DNA from: an uncultured Roseobacter sp.
GTDB lineage: Bacteria > Pseudomonadota > Alphaproteobacteria > Rhodobacterales > Rhodobacteraceae
Assembly: GCA_947501635.1 (NCBI GenBank)
Contig: CANMWT010000002.1
Location: 372,001 to 436,000, forward strand
DNA length: 64,000 nucleotides
Direction of reading: 5' to 3'
Shown here: positions 1-8,715 of the stretch, piece after piece
How the letters are laid out: each line of letters opens with the position of its first letter
How positions within the stretch are numbered: the first letter of the stretch is position 1
Notes under the pieces: model-generated
Seen by the model: only the letters and a program-made list of their open reading frames with translations
The model's database searches: none
Told to the model about the DNA's origin: nothing
Made by a program: the position numbers and the translations under genes

Positions 1-155
1 TCCGGAATAATGCCGGCCTGTCCCTGCGCCTTCGCGAGGGCTCCTTCAACCAACAGCATCGCGCGCAATGCTGCACTGTCTGAAAAGAGCCGACCAGTTT
101 CTCCGGTCTGGAAAAGATGCGCATAAAGGGGGCTGTCAAAAACGCTGGCGGCCAT
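1..155 (-). CDS. pcaB: 3-carboxy-cis,cis-muconate cycloisomerase, N-terminal part (runs off the window)
   Basis: Only the first 51 codons are inside the window; the gene continues to the left. The N-terminus (MAASVFDSPLYAHLF, then FSDSAALRAMLLVEGALAKA) matches the opening of the fumarase/aspartase-superfamily lactonizing enzyme PcaB. That enzyme converts beta-carboxy-cis,cis-muconate to gamma-carboxymuconolactone in the protocatechuate branch of the beta-ketoadipate pathway. The ATG shares one base with the TGA of the upstream hydrolase gene (TGATG), so the two are probably translationally coupled. pcaD two genes upstream supports the pathway assignment. Argininosuccinate or adenylosuccinate lyase relatives start differently, but with so short a piece the call rests on this opening and on the context. 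Confidence 0.85.
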   Translation of the reverse strand, partial: MAASVFDSPLYAHLFQTGETGRLFSDSAALRAMLLVEGALAKAQGQAGIIP

Positions 156-868
156 CAAGTTCTCCGCAGGGCTGTTTCAAGGGCTTGCACCAGACCTTCG
201 GGATCAGCGTAAAAAGGCGAGTGTCCGCAGGGCATGTGCTGTACCTGAGCGGTCGGCCAGTCATGGGTCATTGTCGCCTGAAACTCAGGTGGAATGGTGC
301 GATCATCGGTGCAGATGATGTAGTCGCGAGGCAAGCCGGACAATGCTGCGCTGCCGGCAAATGGCACGTTGGTCGGCGCGGTCGCCTGCGGGCACAGCCG
401 CGCAACCGCACGTGCCGCGATATCAGGCGCACAGTCATGGTAAAAAAGATCAACTGCTTTCTGTGGATCAATGGTAAAGCTGCTACCGTCCCGTGACACC
501 GTAATGGCAGGCAGCACTGGTTGACGGGGTGCCTGCATGCGCATCTGAGCAAGGCTTATGCCTTCTTGCGGGACATAGGCACACAGATACACCAGCCGGT
601 CGACCTGTTCGGGCGCAAGGCTGGCGGCAGCCGCGATAGCGTAGCCGCCCATCGAATGCCCCACAAGCACCGTCTTTTCGGTCATCGCCCCGACAATGGC
701 GCGTGCATAGGCATCCAGTGTCACTATCCCCACTTCGGTCTTGTCCGCGCCGTGGCCGGGCAGGTCGATGGCCCGCGCACGGTGCCCGTCGCGGGCCAGC
801 AGCGGCAAAACATTTTCCCAACACCAGGCACCATGGCAAGAGCCGTGCACCAACAGAATATCAGCCAT
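155..868 (-). CDS. alpha/beta hydrolase, methylesterase/EstC-like
   Basis: 237 residues forming one alpha/beta-hydrolase domain. An oxyanion region (VHGSCHGAWCW) follows the first strand, the nucleophile elbow is GHSMGG with Ser72, and the catalytic His is probably in CGHSPFY near the C-terminus. The HGSCHGAWCW and CAYVPQEG motifs resemble the plant methylesterase/hydroxynitrile lyase and bacterial EstC-type esterases rather than PcaD. The gene overlaps the end of pcaD by 8 bases and the start of pcaB by 1 base, so it is co-transcribed with protocatechuate genes. It may hydrolyse an ester of an aromatic acid to feed the pathway. That role is inferred only from position; the substrate is unknown. 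Confidence 0.85.
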   Translation of the reverse strand: MADILLVHGSCHGAWCWENVLPLLARDGHRARAIDLPGHGADKTEVGIVTLDAYARAIVGAMTEKTVLVGHSMGGYAIAAAASLAPEQVDRLVYLCAYVPQEGISLAQMRMQAPRQPVLPAITVSRDGSSFTIDPQKAVDLFYHDCAPDIAARAVARLCPQATAPTNVPFAGSAALSGLPRDYIICTDDRTIPPEFQATMTHDWPTAQVQHMPCGHSPFYADPEGLVQALETALRRT

Positions 869-1664
869 TCACACCGTCCAGATGCCCTACGCTTTCCAGA
901 AAATCGGTGAGAACGCGCGCATATTCCTCGGGTTTTTCGACACAGGGCAGGTGGCCGGCTTTGCGGATCAGATGAAAACGGCTGCCGGGGATCAAATCGA
1001 CCGTCTCGCGCACCAGATCGGGTGGGGTCGAGCCGTCCTCGCTCCCGGCAATGCCAAGCGTCGGCAGACGCAAACCGCTGGTCGGCGTAAAAAAGTCGGT
1101 GCCGGATATCGCGGCAGAGCAGCCCATGTATCCGTGGTCTTCCTGCCGTGTCAGCATGTTGCGCCAAAGTTCAAGCTCGGGCGAAGAGCGGAATGCCGCG
1201 CTGAACCACCGCTCCATCACCGCATCTGCCAGCTTTTCGATGCCGCCTGTTTCAACGTCAGCAATGCGCTGTGCCCAAAGCTTCGGTGTGCCGATCTTTG
1301 CCGCTGTATTCGACAAGACCATTGCCCGCACAAGATCCAGCCTTTTTATCGCAAGCCCCTGCGCAATCATCCCGCCGATGGAAAGCCCGACAAACACACA
1401 ATCGCGAACCTTCAAATGGTCCAGCAAGCGCTCTGTGTCGCTGATCAGCGCGCCCATGGTGTAAGGACTTGGCGGGCAGCTGGACAGCCCGTGCCCGCGT
1501 TTGTCAAAGCGGATGATGCGCAGCCCGTCCGGCAAGAGGGGCAGGATCGGATCCCAAAGGCGCATATCTGTTCCCAGAGAGTTTGCAAAAACCACCGCCG
1601 GTCCATCATCAGGGCCGTCAATGCGGTAGTGCAGGGCGACTTCTCCGAGTTGTGCGACTTTCAT
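861..1664 (-). CDS. pcaD: 3-oxoadipate enol-lactonase
   Basis: 267 residues. PcaD hydrolyses beta-ketoadipate enol-lactone to beta-ketoadipate, where the catechol and protocatechuate branches meet. Family features visible are FANSLGTDMRLWD, FDKRGHGLS, the nucleophile elbow GLSIGG with Ser95, NTAAKIG after the cap start, and the His of KAGHLPCVEKPEEY. Length is normal for a stand-alone PcaD; it is not fused to PcaC. The start codon is preceded at good distance by GGAG. It lies 26 bases after the dehydratase gene and overlaps the next hydrolase. pcaC, pcaH and pcaG are not in the visible part and would have to lie beyond the left edge. Confidence 0.92.
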   Translation of the reverse strand: MKVAQLGEVALHYRIDGPDDGPAVVFANSLGTDMRLWDPILPLLPDGLRIIRFDKRGHGLSSCPPSPYTMGALISDTERLLDHLKVRDCVFVGLSIGGMIAQGLAIKRLDLVRAMVLSNTAAKIGTPKLWAQRIADVETGGIEKLADAVMERWFSAAFRSSPELELWRNMLTRQEDHGYMGCSAAISGTDFFTPTSGLRLPTLGIAGSEDGSTPPDLVRETVDLIPGSRFHLIRKAGHLPCVEKPEEYARVLTDFLESVGHLDGVNG

Positions 1665-1690
1665 AAAGGTCTCCTTGATCGGGGCGGGGG

Positions 1691-2671
1691 CTACGCCGTT
1701 GCATGACGCGACAGCGCCATCTGAAAGACACCGGCATCTACATTGCCACCTGATATCGTCACGATTACATCGTCACCTGCCAAGGTTTCAGGTCGAAAGA
1801 GCGCTGCTGCCAAAGCAACCGCCCCGCCGGGTTCGGCGACGACCTTGAGGTGCATGAATGCCAGCGCCATAGCGTGCAGAGCCTCGTCATCACTGACCAC
1901 CAGCCCCGGTCCGGCAAGGCGTTGCAGAATTGGAAAGGTAATCTCTCCCGGTGTAGGGGAGATGATAGCGTCGCACAGGCTGCCAGACGTTTGCGCGTTG
2001 CTTAGTCTTGTGCCTGCCACAAGCGACCGGGCCACGTCGTCAAAGTTCGCTGGTTCTGCGGGGCGCACACGCATTTCAGGAGCCTCGGCCTCCAAGGCAA
2101 GCGCCACGCCCGAGGCAAAGCCGCCACCGCCGCAGCAGACTAGGACATCCGCCCGCGTGACGCCCGCGTCTTTGGCCTGCGCCGCGATTTCCAACCCCGT
2201 TGTACCCTGGCCGGCAATTACCTGCGCATTGTCAAAGGGTTTGATCAGCGTCAGGTTCCGCCGCGCCGCGATCTCCGCGCCGATTGCGTCTCTGTCTTCA
2301 CCCCCCACACGGTCGTAGAGAACTACTTCGGCGCCAAGTGTATGGGTATTGTCGATCTTGGTGCGCGGTGCGTCCTGCGGCATGATAATGACCGCCGCCG
2401 TGCCGGCTTGCATTGCAGCTTTTGCGATCCCCTGGGCATGGTTTCCGCTGGAATAGGCGATAATGCCGCGCGCACGCACGCTCGGCTCCAACGCCGAGAT
2501 CGCCGCCAACGCACCGCGATACTTGAAGCTTCCTGTGTGCTGCAGGCACTCCGGTTTGATCCAGACACGCCGGCCGGCGATGGCATCGAGAAAGGGCGAG
2601 TTCAGTAACGGGGTGCGCACCACATGGCCGTCAAGCCTTGTGGCAGCCGCCCGGATCATCTCGATGTTCAA
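1691..2671 (-). CDS. threonine/serine dehydratase family PLP enzyme
   Basis: 326 residues of the fold-type II PLP family (threonine dehydratase/serine racemase group). The Schiff-base lysine lies in TGSFKYRGA, the substrate loop is SSGNHAQGIA, and the phosphate-binding glycine run is CCGGGGFASG. There is no C-terminal ACT regulatory domain, so it is of the catabolic or short type. I chose the TTG start because GGAG stands 8 bases upstream and the TTG overlaps the preceding stop (TTGA). An ATG four codons in is the alternative. It probably deaminates L-threonine/L-serine or a hydroxy amino acid; the exact substrate cannot be read from the sequence. Its neighbours are a hydrolase and a dehalogenase. 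Confidence 0.85.
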   Translation of the reverse strand: MNIEMIRAAATRLDGHVVRTPLLNSPFLDAIAGRRVWIKPECLQHTGSFKYRGALAAISALEPSVRARGIIAYSSGNHAQGIAKAAMQAGTAAVIIMPQDAPRTKIDNTHTLGAEVVLYDRVGGEDRDAIGAEIAARRNLTLIKPFDNAQVIAGQGTTGLEIAAQAKDAGVTRADVLVCCGGGGFASGVALALEAEAPEMRVRPAEPANFDDVARSLVAGTRLSNAQTSGSLCDAIISPTPGEITFPILQRLAGPGLVVSDDEALHAMALAFMHLKVVAEPGGAVALAAALFRPETLAGDDVIVTISGGNVDAGVFQMALSRHATA

Positions 2672-3492
2672 CGTAACTTCTCCACCCAGATCTGTAGCGC
2701 GGCCACCGCTTCCGGTTCGTCCAGAAAGGGGACGTGACCGCGCCCGGCGGTGGTGGCTGCAATCATGTCAGGCCTGCGCGCCTGCATTTCTGCCAACGTC
2801 TCTTTGGTCAGCAAATCCGAGTTTTCGCCCCGGATACAAGCTATAGGCAGGCCTGCCAGTGCGTCGAAAAAAGGCCACAGGTCTGGTGCTGCCTGCGCGC
2901 CCTGTTCCTCAACCGCATCGCGCAGCTTAGGATCATAGGTGATATCAAGCCCTTCATCTTTTTTCACGTAGTGCTTGGTTGCCTCTTCCATCCATCGCGA
3001 AAATGGCACGCCGGAAAACCCGGGCAAATGCTGGTCCATCGCGCGGGCGGCGGCCACATGATCTGTGTAGGGCGGACGTTTGCCAAGATACCCCATGATG
3101 AAGGACAGTCCCTTTGGGTCGATCACGGGGCCTATGTCGTTCAGCGCCACCCCGCTTAGCCGCTCTTTCGCGCCGACCGCCAGACCCATGGCAAGCAGCC
3201 CCCCGCGTGACGTACCCAGGATCGCGACCCGGTCAAGTTGCAAATGGTCCAGCAGTTCGATGGCATCGCGGGATTCTACCATCAGGTTGTAGTTGTTCCA
3301 GTTGGCGTCCCAGTCCGATTTTCCCCGGCCACGGTAGTCCATCTTGATAAGGCGGGTGCCGCTCAAATGCGGGGTCACATAGTCAAAGTCTGCTGTCGTG
3401 CGCGTCAGACCCGGCAGGCAAAGAATTGCTGTGCCGTTACCGTCATCCGTGTAGTGCAATGACAGACCGTCGGAGGTTTTAAACTTGGGCAT
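2668..3492 (-). CDS. alpha/beta hydrolase
   Basis: 274 residues. Canonical alpha/beta-hydrolase features are LCLPGLTRT (oxyanion hole), MDYRGRGKSDW, the nucleophile elbow GTSRGG with Ser95, and a terminal GRGHVPFLDEPEAV that supplies the His. The ATG at 3492 overlaps the stop of the dehalogenase gene by one base (TGATG); a GTG one codon earlier is also possible. It overlaps the downstream dehydratase by 4 bases, so dehalogenase, hydrolase and dehydratase are very likely one transcript. The substrate is unknown. A role in degrading small halogenated or esterified organic acids is inferred from the neighbours only. Confidence 0.85.
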   Translation of the reverse strand: MPKFKTSDGLSLHYTDDGNGTAILCLPGLTRTTADFDYVTPHLSGTRLIKMDYRGRGKSDWDANWNNYNLMVESRDAIELLDHLQLDRVAILGTSRGGLLAMGLAVGAKERLSGVALNDIGPVIDPKGLSFIMGYLGKRPPYTDHVAAARAMDQHLPGFSGVPFSRWMEEATKHYVKKDEGLDITYDPKLRDAVEEQGAQAAPDLWPFFDALAGLPIACIRGENSDLLTKETLAEMQARRPDMIAATTAGRGHVPFLDEPEAVAALQIWVEKLR

Positions 3493-4178
3493 CACATACC
3501 TGCCAGTCGGGGAACTTCGGTGAGGTCACTCAGGATATGCGGTGGGGTCCACGGCAGGCGGTCGAGCGGGTCGCCCGCCCTGTTCACCCAGACCACGTTA
3601 AACCCATAGCCTGTGGCGCAGCCGGCGTCCCAACCGTTTGAGGAACAAAACAACACTTCGTCGGGGCTGCAGCCGAACCTCTTGCCGACCAGATCGTAGA
3701 CACGTCCATCCGGTTTGAAGACGCCGACCGATTCCACCGACAGTACCTCGTCAAGCAAAGCTGCGATGCCGGCAGAGTCTACTGCGCCTGCCAGCATGTC
3801 TGGCGAGCCGTTGGAGAGGATCGCGGTTTCGAGCCCCGCGTCTTTCAGGGTGCGTAGCATCTGCGGCACTTCGGGATAGCTTTGCAGTTCCCAATAGAGC
3901 GCCAGCAGCCGTTCACGCAGCGCCGCGTCGCCATCATGACCGGTTTTTTCCAACGCCCAGTCGAGCCCCTGTTGCGTTACCTGCCAGAAGTCTTCGTGCG
4001 CGTCCGTGACCGCGCGCAGCCACGTATATTGCAACTGCTTTTGGCGCCAGAATTCTGCCAGCGCGGGCCAGCTTTCGGAAATCTGCGCAAAGGCGGGCTC
4101 TGACGCGGCCTGTCGGGCTGCGGCGCTCACGTCAAAGAGTGTGCCATAAGCATCAAAGACACATGTGGTGATTGGCAT
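3492..4178 (-). CDS. haloacid dehalogenase, type II
   Basis: 228 residues, the usual length for L-2-haloacid dehalogenases. It has the HAD nucleophile in FDAYGTLFDV (Asp9), motif II in LSNGSPDML, the motif III lysine in FKPDGRVYDLV, and the type II signature SSNGWDAGCATGYGF followed by VWVNRAG. The family cleaves the carbon-halogen bond of 2-haloalkanoic acids with inversion to give 2-hydroxy acids. It is the first gene of the minus-strand run. GGAG stands 10 bases before the ATG. In marine bacteria these enzymes are common and may act on chloro- or bromo-acetate, but many HAD proteins of this type have unproven substrates. Confidence 0.9.
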   Translation of the reverse strand: MPITTCVFDAYGTLFDVSAAARQAASEPAFAQISESWPALAEFWRQKQLQYTWLRAVTDAHEDFWQVTQQGLDWALEKTGHDGDAALRERLLALYWELQSYPEVPQMLRTLKDAGLETAILSNGSPDMLAGAVDSAGIAALLDEVLSVESVGVFKPDGRVYDLVGKRFGCSPDEVLFCSSNGWDAGCATGYGFNVVWVNRAGDPLDRLPWTPPHILSDLTEVPRLAGM

Positions 4179-4362
4179 ACTGCGCTCCGTTCAGCGGTTT
4201 TAGCGCACAGTGTCACGCTGTGCGAGCCGCGAAAAGAGCCAATCGCGGCTTATTTCCGGTTTACTCTCGCCAGCAGGAAAGGCACTCTGCGTGCAGAAAC
4301 GAAGAACCTGCGCAGATACGCGGCCTTCCACACCCCCTTCACAAACACGATTGGAATTCAGA

Positions 4363-4797
4363 ATGACCGAGGTCAAATCCGGCGATACAGTGGCAATCCA
4401 TTATACAGGAACCCTTGCGGACGGCTCAACTTTCGATAGCTCCGACGGGCGCGACCCTTTGGAATTTGTCGTAGGCTCCGGACAGATTATCCCCGGTCTC
4501 GATGTGGCCCTGCCCGGCATGTCGGTCGGAGATAAAAAGACCGTCGAAATCGCTTCTGAACAGGCCTATGGCCCAGTCAATCCGGAAATGCGACAGGCTG
4601 TCCCGCGTGAGGGTATCCCGCCAGAAGTTCCTCTTGAGATCGGTACCCAGTTGCAGATGCAAACACCTGACGGGCATGCCTTGCCTGTGATCGTGGTCGA
4701 AGTTGATGAGGCGACAGTCACACTGGACGCCAACCATCCACTGGCAGGAAAAGACCTGACATTCGACATCGAACTGATGCGGGTCGACGCGGCCTGA
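4363..4797 (+). CDS. FKBP-type peptidyl-prolyl cis-trans isomerase, SlyD-like
   Basis: 144 residues. The N-terminal half has the FKBP signature (VAIHYTGTLADGSTFDSS and VVGSGQIIPGLDVALPGM). From about residue 70 an insert-in-flap chaperone domain (GPVNPEMRQAVPREGIPPEV) interrupts it, as in SlyD. The histidine-rich metal-binding tail of E. coli SlyD is absent, so nickel handling is unlikely. It should be a cytoplasmic folding helper that isomerises Xaa-Pro bonds. The reading frame is open further upstream, but the family begins at this ATG. It stands alone and diverges from the dehalogenase operon. Confidence 0.93.
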   Translation: MTEVKSGDTVAIHYTGTLADGSTFDSSDGRDPLEFVVGSGQIIPGLDVALPGMSVGDKKTVEIASEQAYGPVNPEMRQAVPREGIPPEVPLEIGTQLQMQTPDGHALPVIVVEVDEATVTLDANHPLAGKDLTFDIELMRVDAA

Positions 4798-4902
4798 GGG
4801 CCCGGGTTTTGTGCAGGAATCGTCGCGTAAACGGAGTATCAAGACCTCTGCCCTAGGGTTTCGCCTGCCCGCGCCACGTCTGTCGTGGGCATGGTTTGGT
4901 AG

Positions 4903-5460
4903 ATGCGGGGCGTGATATTCGTGGTTAGGAACAAGACGAAAGCGGAAACTGGAAACAGGGGCGAGAAGCCACTCTTTAACGTCCTGCAGATTGCCGCGTT
5001 GAATGCCGTATTCTTTGTAGGTTTGGCCGTTGTGATGCTTTTGCACGGGGCCGTGTGGTGGGTCGCATTTGGTGTCGCTTGGGGAGCCGCCGCTGTGCTA
5101 ACCGGTGCGACTCTCGTCATCGCGATCGCGCTGGCCGAACGTGCCGCGCTGAGTGTCGCCGTTTCCGAGCCGGCCCACGACATTGATGCGGCCCATGGCG
5201 CGCGTGACGCGCTTGACGCCCACATCCGCATCTGGGATGCGGACCGCTGTGCGGAGTTGGAGGCGGTGCAGGCAGAAATCATGTCAGACGCAGACGCAGC
5301 CGCATACGCGGATCGGGCAAACCGTGCAGCGCTGTTGCGCCAGTGGGACGCGGACGCGCAGCAGGATGCAGCGTCGGCCAAACATTCTGGAAAGCGGGAC
5401 CGCCGCAAAAAACAAGACAAGGATTACAGCGGCGTCGAACGTCGCGCACAAAGGAGATAG
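4903..5460 (+). CDS. small membrane protein of unknown function
   Basis: 185 residues, not recognised. After a short basic start (residues 1-24), two hydrophobic segments follow (about 27-48 and 50-80), suggesting a hairpin in the inner membrane. The rest is a charged, alanine-rich, probably helical cytoplasmic part (RAALLRQWDADAQQDAASA) ending in a strongly basic tail (KRDRRKKQDKDYSGVERRAQRR split over the last residues). Codon use resembles its neighbours. Nothing identifies a partner; the gene stands alone after the FKBP gene. The start at this ATG is the only good candidate, but no strong ribosome binding site is visible. Confidence 0.6.
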   Translation: MRGVIFVVRNKTKAETGNRGEKPLFNVLQIAALNAVFFVGLAVVMLLHGAVWWVAFGVAWGAAAVLTGATLVIAIALAERAALSVAVSEPAHDIDAAHGARDALDAHIRIWDADRCAELEAVQAEIMSDADAAAYADRANRAALLRQWDADAQQDAASAKHSGKRDRRKKQDKDYSGVERRAQRR

Positions 5461-5551
5461 CAACCCTGACCTGATCGGGCGACGTTCATATCATTGCTGT
5501 AACTGGGAAGAGCCGCAGATACCCTGATCGGCCCGTGAAGACGCTATCAGG

Positions 5552-5908
5552 TTACGGGCGGTTTACCGGCACCTGATCGTCGGGCATATCGGCTGAAGCC
5601 GTCAACTGGTCGCCCTCTAGGTCTTCTGCTGAGGCTTCGACAACGGGTTCGGGAACCGGCCCCAACATGTCTTCGAAGGGTGTATCAACCAGATAGGTAG
5701 CGGCGATGGGACGAATTTCTTCAAGACCCTCTGCCAGCTGTGGTCCGAGATCAGGATCCTTCCAAGCGCTTGTACCGATTGCAAACAAAGCTACCGGTAG
5801 CAAAACACGCGCATAGGTTTTGGCACGGATGGCACGCTCGCGATACGCGAACTGACGAAGGTCTTTTTTGTTAGCTTCCTGCATCATGACCGCGTTGTCG
5901 CCAACCAT
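5552..5908 (-). CDS. small protein with one membrane anchor, unknown function
   Basis: About 118 residues. Basic residues near the N-terminus (RQFAYRERAIRAKTYAR) precede one hydrophobic stretch (VLLPVALFAIGTSAW), then an acidic C-terminal part rich in Pro, Glu and Asp. This suggests a single-pass inner-membrane protein with the acidic tail outside the cytoplasm. The start is uncertain: ATG at 5908 was chosen, with alternatives at 5887, 5884 and a TTG at 5929, and no clear Shine-Dalgarno sequence. It lies just downstream of fabI on the same strand, so it may be the last gene of that transcript. I do not recognise the family. Confidence 0.5.
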   Translation of the reverse strand: MVGDNAVMMQEANKKDLRQFAYRERAIRAKTYARVLLPVALFAIGTSAWKDPDLGPQLAEGLEEIRPIAATYLVDTPFEDMLGPVPEPVVEASAEDLEGDQLTASADMPDDQVPVNRP

Positions 5909-5949
5909 TGCGGCACCATTAGGGCGCAAATGTGCAGGATTGCGGGCCT

Positions 5950-6741
5950 TTACAGATTTTCGCTTTGCGGCATGCCGAGAACATGAAAACCGCCGTCTAC
6001 GCGAATGATTTCTCCGGTGGTGCAGGCCCCGCCATCAGAAGCCAGATAGACGGCTGTGGCGCCAACAGCTTCCAGCGTGGCATTGGACCTGAGCGGCGCA
6101 TTCTGATCGGTATGCTTGTAGGTGCGCCGCGCCCCGCCGATGGCTGCACCCGCCAGCGTTTTCATAGGACCGGGCGAGATTGCGTTCACGCGAATGCCTT
6201 CCGGCCCCAGATCGTTCGCCAGATAGCGTGTCGCACTTTCCAAAGCGGCTTTTGCCACACCCATCACGTTGTAGCTTGGGGTCACGCGGTTCGATCCCAT
6301 ATAGGTCAGCGTCAAAAGAGTGCCGCCATTGTCAACCATCATAGGATGCGCTCGTCGTGCGACTTCGATGAAGGAGTATGCACTGATGTCCAAAGAATTC
6401 TTGAAGTTCTCGCGCGAGGTGTGCAGAAACCGGCCCGTAAGTTCGGATTTATCTGAAAAAGCAATCGCATGTACGACAAAATCAATCGTTGGCCAGCGTG
6501 CCGCCAACGCGTCAAATGCAGCGTCCAGAGAGGCATCGTCGGTTACGTCGACATCAACCATGAAGTCCGAACCCACAGAGGCGGCAAGCGGTTTGAGACG
6601 TGAGCCGAAGGCCTCGCCCTGATAAGTGAAAGCAAGCTCCGCGCCTGCTTCAGCCATCGCCTTCGCGATTCCCCACGCGATCGAGCGCTCGTTGGCAACA
6701 CCCATGATTAGCCCGCGTTTTCCCGCCAATACTCCTGACAT
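5950..6741 (-). CDS. fabI: enoyl-[acyl-carrier-protein] reductase (NADH)
   Basis: 263 residues, an atypical short-chain dehydrogenase. The nucleotide-binding start is GLIMGVANERSIAWGIA, the FabI-specific Tyr-X6-Lys pair lies in SYNVMGVAKAALESA, and SPGPMKTLAG follows in the substrate loop. FabI carries out the last reduction of each fatty-acid elongation cycle, trans-2-enoyl-ACP to acyl-ACP. It is downstream of fabA and fabB on the same strand with an 11-base gap after fabB, so the three probably form one operon for type II fatty acid synthesis. Confidence 0.95.
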   Translation of the reverse strand: MSGVLAGKRGLIMGVANERSIAWGIAKAMAEAGAELAFTYQGEAFGSRLKPLAASVGSDFMVDVDVTDDASLDAAFDALAARWPTIDFVVHAIAFSDKSELTGRFLHTSRENFKNSLDISAYSFIEVARRAHPMMVDNGGTLLTLTYMGSNRVTPSYNVMGVAKAALESATRYLANDLGPEGIRVNAISPGPMKTLAGAAIGGARRTYKHTDQNAPLRSNATLEAVGATAVYLASDGGACTTGEIIRVDGGFHVLGMPQSENL

Positions 6742-6752
6742 TGCGCCGTCTC

Positions 6753-7982
6753 CTAGCCCAGATACTTAGACAAGATCATTGACCCGTTGGTCCCGCCGAA
6801 ACCGAAGGAATTGGTCATCACAGAATCCAAACCGGCATTGTCGACCCGTTCAAGTGCGATTTCAGCAGCATCGAGAGCGGGGTCAAGGGTTTGCACGTTG
6901 ATGGATCTGGCAATGAAATCATTGTCGAGCATCAGAAGGCTGAAAATCGCCTCTAGCGCACCGGCGGCACCCTGCGCGTGCCCTGTCATGGATTTTGTTG
7001 AACTGACGGGGGGTGTATTGCCCTGCACGAAAACGCGGCGCACGGCCTCAATCTCGCCGACGTCGCCCACGGGGGTGGAGGTGCCATGCGCATTGATGTA
7101 GCCGACTTTGCGCCCCTCTGGCAGAGTATCCAACGCAAGCCGCATCGCTCTTTCGCCGCCCTCGCCTGACGGTGCAACCATGTCGTGACCGTCGGATGTC
7201 GCTGCATATCCGGTTACTTCCGCGTAGATTTTCGCCCCGCGCGCAAGCGCGTGCTCAAGGTCTTCCAGAACGACAATGCCACCGCCCCCCGAGATGACAA
7301 AACCATCACGGTCTGCGTCGAAGGCACGGCTCGCCTGTTCCGGCGTATCATTGTACTTGCTGCTCATGGCGCCCATCGCGTCAAAGAGGCAAGACAGTGT
7401 CCAGTCCAGTTCTTCACCGCCACCTGCGAACATTACGTCCTGTTTGCCCAGCATAATCTGCTCGGCTGCATTGCCGATACAATGCAGCGACGTCGAGCAC
7501 GCCGAAGTGATCGAGTAGTTGATGCCTTTGATTTTATAGGCTGTGCTGAGGTTTGCGCTGACCGTCGAAGACATGCACTTTGGAACAGCAAAAGGGCCGA
7601 TCCTTTTGGTGGCACCCGTTGTGGCAACAACGTTATGCGCAGTCAGCATTGCACTTGTGGATGGGCCGCCAGAGCCCGCAACAAGCCCGGTGCGCGGATT
7701 GGATATGGTCTCTTCCGAAAGCCCCGCGTCCGCAATGGCCTGTCCCATCGCGATGTAGGCATAGGCAGCACCCGGTCCCATGAAGCGCAGAGTGCGTTTG
7801 TCGATATGCTCCGAGACGTCAATCTTGAGCGTTCCGGCGACTTGGCTGCGGAAGCCATGCTCGGTCATTTCGGGACTGGCCTCGATCCCGCTGGAGCCTT
7901 GTTTTAGCGAGGCTAGGACTTCTTCGGCGTTGTTACCGATGGATGAAACGATACCGAGACCTGTCACGACGACACGGCGCAT
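6753..7982 (-). CDS. fabB: beta-ketoacyl-ACP synthase I
   Basis: 409 residues, the usual length. The condensing-enzyme triad is visible: the nucleophilic Cys in [14 protein letters not shown], the first His in [11 protein letters not shown] and the second in [14 protein letters not shown]. The C-terminal glycine motif [12 protein letters not shown] is also present. The start [16 protein letters not shown] is typical. FabB elongates cis-unsaturated intermediates made by FabA and is needed for unsaturated fatty acids. It sits between fabA and fabI, which supports FabB rather than FabF. Confidence 0.95.
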   Translation of the reverse strand: MRRVVVTGLGIVSSIGNNAEEVLASLKQGSSGIEASPEMTEHGFRSQVAGTLKIDVSEHIDKRTLRFMGPGAAYAYIAMGQAIADAGLSEETISNPRTGLVAGSGGPSTSAMLTAHNVVATTGATKRIGPFAVPKCMSSTVSANLSTAYKIKGINYSITSACSTSLHCIGNAAEQIMLGKQDVMFAGGGEELDWTLSCLFDAMGAMSSKYNDTPEQASRAFDADRDGFVISGGGGIVVLEDLEHALARGAKIYAEVTGYAATSDGHDMVAPSGEGGERAMRLALDTLPEGRKVGYINAHGTSTPVGDVGEIEAVRRVFVQGNTPPVSSTKSMTGHAQGAAGALEAIFSLLMLDNDFIARSINVQTLDPALDAAEIALERVDNAGLDSVMTNSFGFGGTNGSMILSKYLG

Positions 7983-8011
7983 GGCGCACTCCTTTATGTT
8001 CTGGGTCGACT

Positions 8012-8521
8012 TCAGCTCTCGGAGAGCGCAACCTTCATGTCTGTCACCTGATAAATGGTTTCCCCGTCGGCTTCTACCCGGCCATTGGCCACACCCATCG
8101 TCAAACGGCGCGTTTGCAGTGCTTTGGTGAAATCAACGTAGTAGGTAAGCAGCTTGCGGTCCGGCCGCACCATTCCTGTAAGCTTGACCTCGCCCACGCC
8201 GAGGGCATAACCGCGACCTTGCCAACCGCGCCAGCCAAGATTGAAACCGGTCAGTTGCCACAGCCCGTCAAGGCCCAGGCAACCGGGCATGATTGGGTTA
8301 CCGGGAAAGTGGCAGTCAAAAAACCAAAGATCCGGCGTGATGTCGAACTCTGCAACCACATGGCCTTTGCCGTGTTCGCCACCGTCTCCGGATATGTCGG
8401 TGATACGATCCATCATCAACATCGGCGGTTCGGGAAGCTGTGCATTGCCGGGTCCGAAAAGCTCGCCGCGGGCGCATTTCAGTAGGTCTTCTTTGTCGAA
8501 ATGTGTGGGGTAATTGGCCAT
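8012..8521 (-). CDS. fabA: 3-hydroxydecanoyl-ACP dehydratase/isomerase
   Basis: 169 residues. The hot-dog fold active site is clear: the catalytic His in [19 protein letters not shown] with the Asp of GLDGL opposite. The protein starts at [14 protein letters not shown]; the frame is open upstream but the extra part is not family sequence. FabA dehydrates 3-hydroxyacyl-ACP and isomerises the C10 trans-2 product to cis-3, the branch point to unsaturated fatty acids. It is first in the fabA-fabB-fabI run and is divergent from irr. Confidence 0.95.
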   Translation of the reverse strand: MANYPTHFDKEDLLKCARGELFGPGNAQLPEPPMLMMDRITDISGDGGEHGKGHVVAEFDITPDLWFFDCHFPGNPIMPGCLGLDGLWQLTGFNLGWRGWQGRGYALGVGEVKLTGMVRPDRKLLTYYVDFTKALQTRRLTMGVANGRVEADGETIYQVTDMKVALSES

Positions 8522-8659
8522 ACTGGCGCGTCTCCTGATCGGCATCTGCTCGTGATTGTGTCCCTCTAGCACCGTGCTGACCCGTCCTGCAAGGGGCGGA
8601 ACATGCTGCAAGTGCACAGGTTTCACCCGCTCAGCAACAGAATGTCGCGCGGTTTACAA

Positions 8660-8689
8660 TTGAAAATCGTTCGCAAAGTCCTTTATATA
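8660..8689 (+). promoter_or_regulatory. candidate irr promoter
   Basis: TTGAAA at 8660-8665 is followed after 17-18 bases by an AT-rich TTATATA (8683-8689), which fits a sigma70-type promoter ending about 25 bases before the irr start codon. AGAGG lies just before the ATG. The assignment is by pattern only. Confidence 0.4.
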
Positions 8690-8715
8690 GAGGGGAAAGA
8701 GTAAAAGAGGCTGTA

